A stretch of 64,000 nt of DNA from Spirochaetota bacterium (GTDB lineage: Bacteria > Spirochaetota > Spirochaetia > SPDA01 > JAJSAL01). Numbering within the stretch: the first letter of the stretch is position 1; each line of letters opens with the position of its first letter. This document shows, piece by piece, positions 62,001 to 64,000 of the stretch. The notes beneath the pieces were generated by a model. That model saw only the letters and a list, made by a program, of their open reading frames with translations. It searched no databases and had not been told where the DNA came from. A program made the translations under genes and the position numbers. The DNA is taken from NCBI GenBank assembly GCA_024274705.1, contig JAJSAL010000173.1, positions 1 through 64,000 of the forward strand, in the 5' to 3' direction.

Positions 62001-62635
62001 TCGGGATTGAGTCCCCTCAAACGGTGGGCATGGATCAGTTCCGGAGGAAGCATCTGCTTCATGATGTCATAGGGAATCTCCTCCACCTTTTTCACTTCAT
62101 GGGAAATCCTGAACCCATCGAAAAAGTGGATAAAGGGTACCCGGGATTCCAGGGTCGCTACCTGGGAGATAAGGGCACAGTCCATCACTTCCTGTACCGT
62201 GTTGGAAGCAAGCATGGCAAATCCCGTAGACCGCACGGCCATAACATCCGAGTGGTCACCGAAGATGGAGAGCGCCTGGCACGCTACGGAACGGGCTGAG
62301 ATATGAAACACTGTGGGAGTGAGTTCTCCGGCAATCTTGAACATGTTCGGGATCATCAGGAGGAGACCCTGGGACGCGGTAAAGGTGGTAGTCAATGCTC
62401 CGGTAGTAAGGGCCCCGTGCACCGCTCCGGAAGCGCCTGCTTCGGACTGCATTTCGATAACATCCGGTATTGTTCCCCAGATGTTTTTCCGGTCCATTGC
62501 CGAGTAAAGATCTGAAAGTTCGCCCATGGGAGACGACGGAGTGATCGGATAGATCGCGATTACCTCGTTCGTCGCATGGGCCACGTACGCCGCTGCCGTG
62601 TTGCCGTCTATAGTTACCATGTTTTTCTTTGACAT
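59054..62635 (-). CDS. nifJ: Pyruvate:ferredoxin (flavodoxin) oxidoreductase, single-chain
   Basis: A 1193-aa homodimeric-type PFOR converting pyruvate and CoA to acetyl-CoA, CO2 and reduced ferredoxin. The N-terminal domain begins [34 protein letters not shown]. The two ferredoxin clusters are [17 protein letters not shown] and [16 protein letters not shown]. The TPP domain has [23 protein letters not shown], the [16 protein letters not shown] metal site, and [14 protein letters not shown]. Length is normal for the family. ATG 62635 with AAGGAA upstream is preferred to the ORF-track 62674. A strong terminator follows. It supplies the ferredoxin that AOR and Hdr would exchange with. Confidence 0.97.
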   Translation of the reverse strand: [1193 protein letters not shown]

Positions 62636-62772
62636 ATATAGTTCCTTTGTGAAGGGATATTTGATTTTCAGCAAAACTATACTCCTTAATCACCCGACAT
62701 TCAAGGGCATATAGCTGGAAAAGGATAATACATTGATAATAAATGCTAAATATCAACAGCAATCGATAGCAT

Positions 62773-63996
62773 TCAGTAACGAATCCACCTGATGATTTCC
62801 CGAAATGTATGCCGTTTTCCCGTCATAAGGATCCCGATGCGGAATATCTTTGACGCTGCAAACATGGTAATGAAGATCGCCGTGATAAGGACGGCAACAC
62901 AGAGAATAATTTCCCATGGGGGAGGCATGTTCACCAGGACCCGGATAAACATGACGATAGGCGAGGTCAGGGGAAAGTAGGAGAGGACCACCACAAAAGT
63001 GGAATCCGGATTCATAACTATCGGAGATATAAGGACCAGGGGGATCACCAGGAACATGATAAGGGGCCATCCCAGTTGTCCTAAGTGCTGCGAATCCTCT
63101 GCGCCGGCTCCAAGGGCTGCAAAGGCGGAAGAGTAGAGGAGGAACGCAAGGATGAAGAACATTGTCAGGAAACCGAAATAACGGGGGTCGAAGGAAAACT
63201 GCACCTCAAAGGGGCGGATCATCCGAACCAGGGCGAGAAGGATAAGGGAGACGGATATCCACAGGGTGTACTGAAGCAGGCCTGCTGCTCCACGGCCGAT
63301 GATTTTTCCAAAGAGGATGTCCATAGGCCGGACAGAGGAGAGCATGATCTCTACGGTTTTCGATGTTTTTTCATCCACAACAGAACGGCCGATCATCTGG
63401 CCGTAGAGGAGGATAGTCATATAGAGGAGCATCACAAAAGCGAGGGCGGTAAAGAAGATGGTCAGAAACTCCTGCCGCTCTGTTTTACCTGTACGGCTGA
63501 TCCTCCGGATATCCAATCCGGTGTTCCGGGTGAGATTTTGCACTTCCCCGGGATCGAGACCCTGCCGGGAGAGCCGCTCCGCCACGATAGTATCACTTAT
63601 CACCTGCTGAAGGGCTTCTGTGATAATCGGGTTCGTCCCTGATGCTGAATAATAGGAAATGGAACCGGCTTCGAGATAATTTTCAGGGATAACAAGGAAC
63701 CCTTCGTTTGCACCGCTTAACACCTTTTCCCTCTGATCTTCCAGGGATCCCAGGGTATCCGTCACTATACCCATGGTGTCGAAAGCCTGCTCAAGGGCAG
63801 CCGTGAACGAAGGGCTGGAAGAGAGGATGCCTATCCGGGTTCCCTCCTTTATCCCGCCGGTTCTCATGGAAACGATCGCCGGGAGGACGGTAACTGCCAG
63901 AATGAGGAAGGGTCCGAGAATAGTCATGATGATGTAGGTCCTGTTGGCTGCGGTCATCTTGAATTCGTGTTTGACGATTTCCAGCAGCTTTTTCAT
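62773..63996 (-). CDS. ABC-2 type transporter permease (NatB-like)
   Basis: A 407-aa ABC-2 family permease. One N-terminal helix (TYIIMTILGPFLILAVTVLPAIV) is followed by a ~150-residue external domain and six C-terminal helices, with VVDEKTSKTVEIMLSSVRPMDILFGKIIG (intracellular coupling helix) before them. It resembles the NatB/YhaP sodium-export type. ATG 63996 is four bases from the window edge; its ATPase partner is probably just outside. Substrate not predictable. Confidence 0.85.
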   Translation of the reverse strand: MKKLLEIVKHEFKMTAANRTYIIMTILGPFLILAVTVLPAIVSMRTGGIKEGTRIGILSSSPSFTAALEQAFDTMGIVTDTLGSLEDQREKVLSGANEGFLVIPENYLEAGSISYYSASGTNPIITEALQQVISDTIVAERLSRQGLDPGEVQNLTRNTGLDIRRISRTGKTERQEFLTIFFTALAFVMLLYMTILLYGQMIGRSVVDEKTSKTVEIMLSSVRPMDILFGKIIGRGAAGLLQYTLWISVSLILLALVRMIRPFEVQFSFDPRYFGFLTMFFILAFLLYSSAFAALGAGAEDSQHLGQLGWPLIMFLVIPLVLISPIVMNPDSTFVVVLSYFPLTSPIVMFIRVLVNMPPPWEIILCVAVLITAIFITMFAASKIFRIGILMTGKRHTFREIIRWIRY

Positions 63997-64000
63997 CGCC

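Overview
The window is 64 kb of a strict-anaerobe-type bacterial chromosome. It carries pyruvate:ferredoxin oxidoreductase, a tungsten-type aldehyde:ferredoxin oxidoreductase (AOR), several heterodisulfide-reductase-like (Hdr) modules, a V/A-type ATPase and a membrane pyrophosphatase, and no oxygen-respiration genes. Base composition is mixed, and GTG and TTG starts occur beside ATG. The phylum cannot be fixed from the window; spirochaete-like or clostridial/syntroph-like anaerobes are both compatible.

Layout. (a) 1-125: the 3' part of a 5S rRNA carrying an unusual extra helix. (b) 126-10984: a divergent thymidylate synthase, then a complete nine-gene V/A-ATPase operon (H-C-I-K-F-E-A-B-D), a universal stress protein and a PtsN-like EIIA. 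(c) 10992-15363 (minus): a hybrid histidine kinase and a long GH13 sucrose-phosphorylase-like protein. (d) 15512-21793 (plus): an unknown protein, a K+-dependent membrane pyrophosphatase, a possible structured RNA leader, and a GlpA / FAD-oxidoreductase / DUF1667 glycerol-3-phosphate module. (e) 21997-24008 (minus): iolB, an apparent iolE remnant and iolG. (f) 24175-26280 (plus): a Pcm-like methyltransferase and a DUF4143 ATPase. (g) 26259-41476 (minus): a ten-gene operon HdrC-HdrB-HdrA-[HdrA/NfnB fusion]-MvhD-FdhB/FrhB-like-HdrC-[tandem HdrA]-FrdB-FrdA. (h) 41481-45681 (minus): an ABC-2 exporter, a membrane methyltransferase and a hemerythrin. (i) 46040-50559 (minus): a second hdrCBA operon with a tandem HdrA. 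(j) 50634-53115: a FadR-type GntR regulator divergent from the AOR gene. (k) 53170-58113 (minus): CoA-acylating aldehyde dehydrogenase, methylmalonyl-CoA mutase (large subunit interrupted by an in-frame TAG), its B12 subunit, MeaB and epimerase. (l) 58217-63996 (minus): a truncated DUF4143 fragment, pyruvate:ferredoxin oxidoreductase and an ABC-2 permease.

The most interesting unit is (g)+(i)+(j)+(k). Four promoters carry the same 15-bp operator, TGTATA-N3-TATRCA: the ten-gene Hdr/fumarate-reductase operon, the second hdr operon, the regulator/AOR divergent region, and the aldehyde dehydrogenase/mutase operon. At three of them the operator starts at the -35 hexamer and fills most of an exact 17-bp spacer. 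The natural reading is one regulon under the encoded GntR protein. It would link acid/aldehyde/acyl-CoA interconversion (AOR plus acylating aldehyde dehydrogenase), the methylmalonyl-CoA to succinyl-CoA step, and a soluble anchor-less fumarate reductase wired to a large flavin-based Hdr electron-transfer assembly with its own NAD(P)H-type (NfnB-like) domain. Function and direction (propionate oxidation or propionate formation) are inference.

Other recurring signals are near-leaderless promoters (predicted -10 boxes ending 9-11 nt before start codons with no Shine-Dalgarno), two short upstream ORFs overlapping the next gene's start, and an apparent ion-specificity mismatch between the V-ATPase rotor (H+-like) and the pyrophosphatase (Na+-like).
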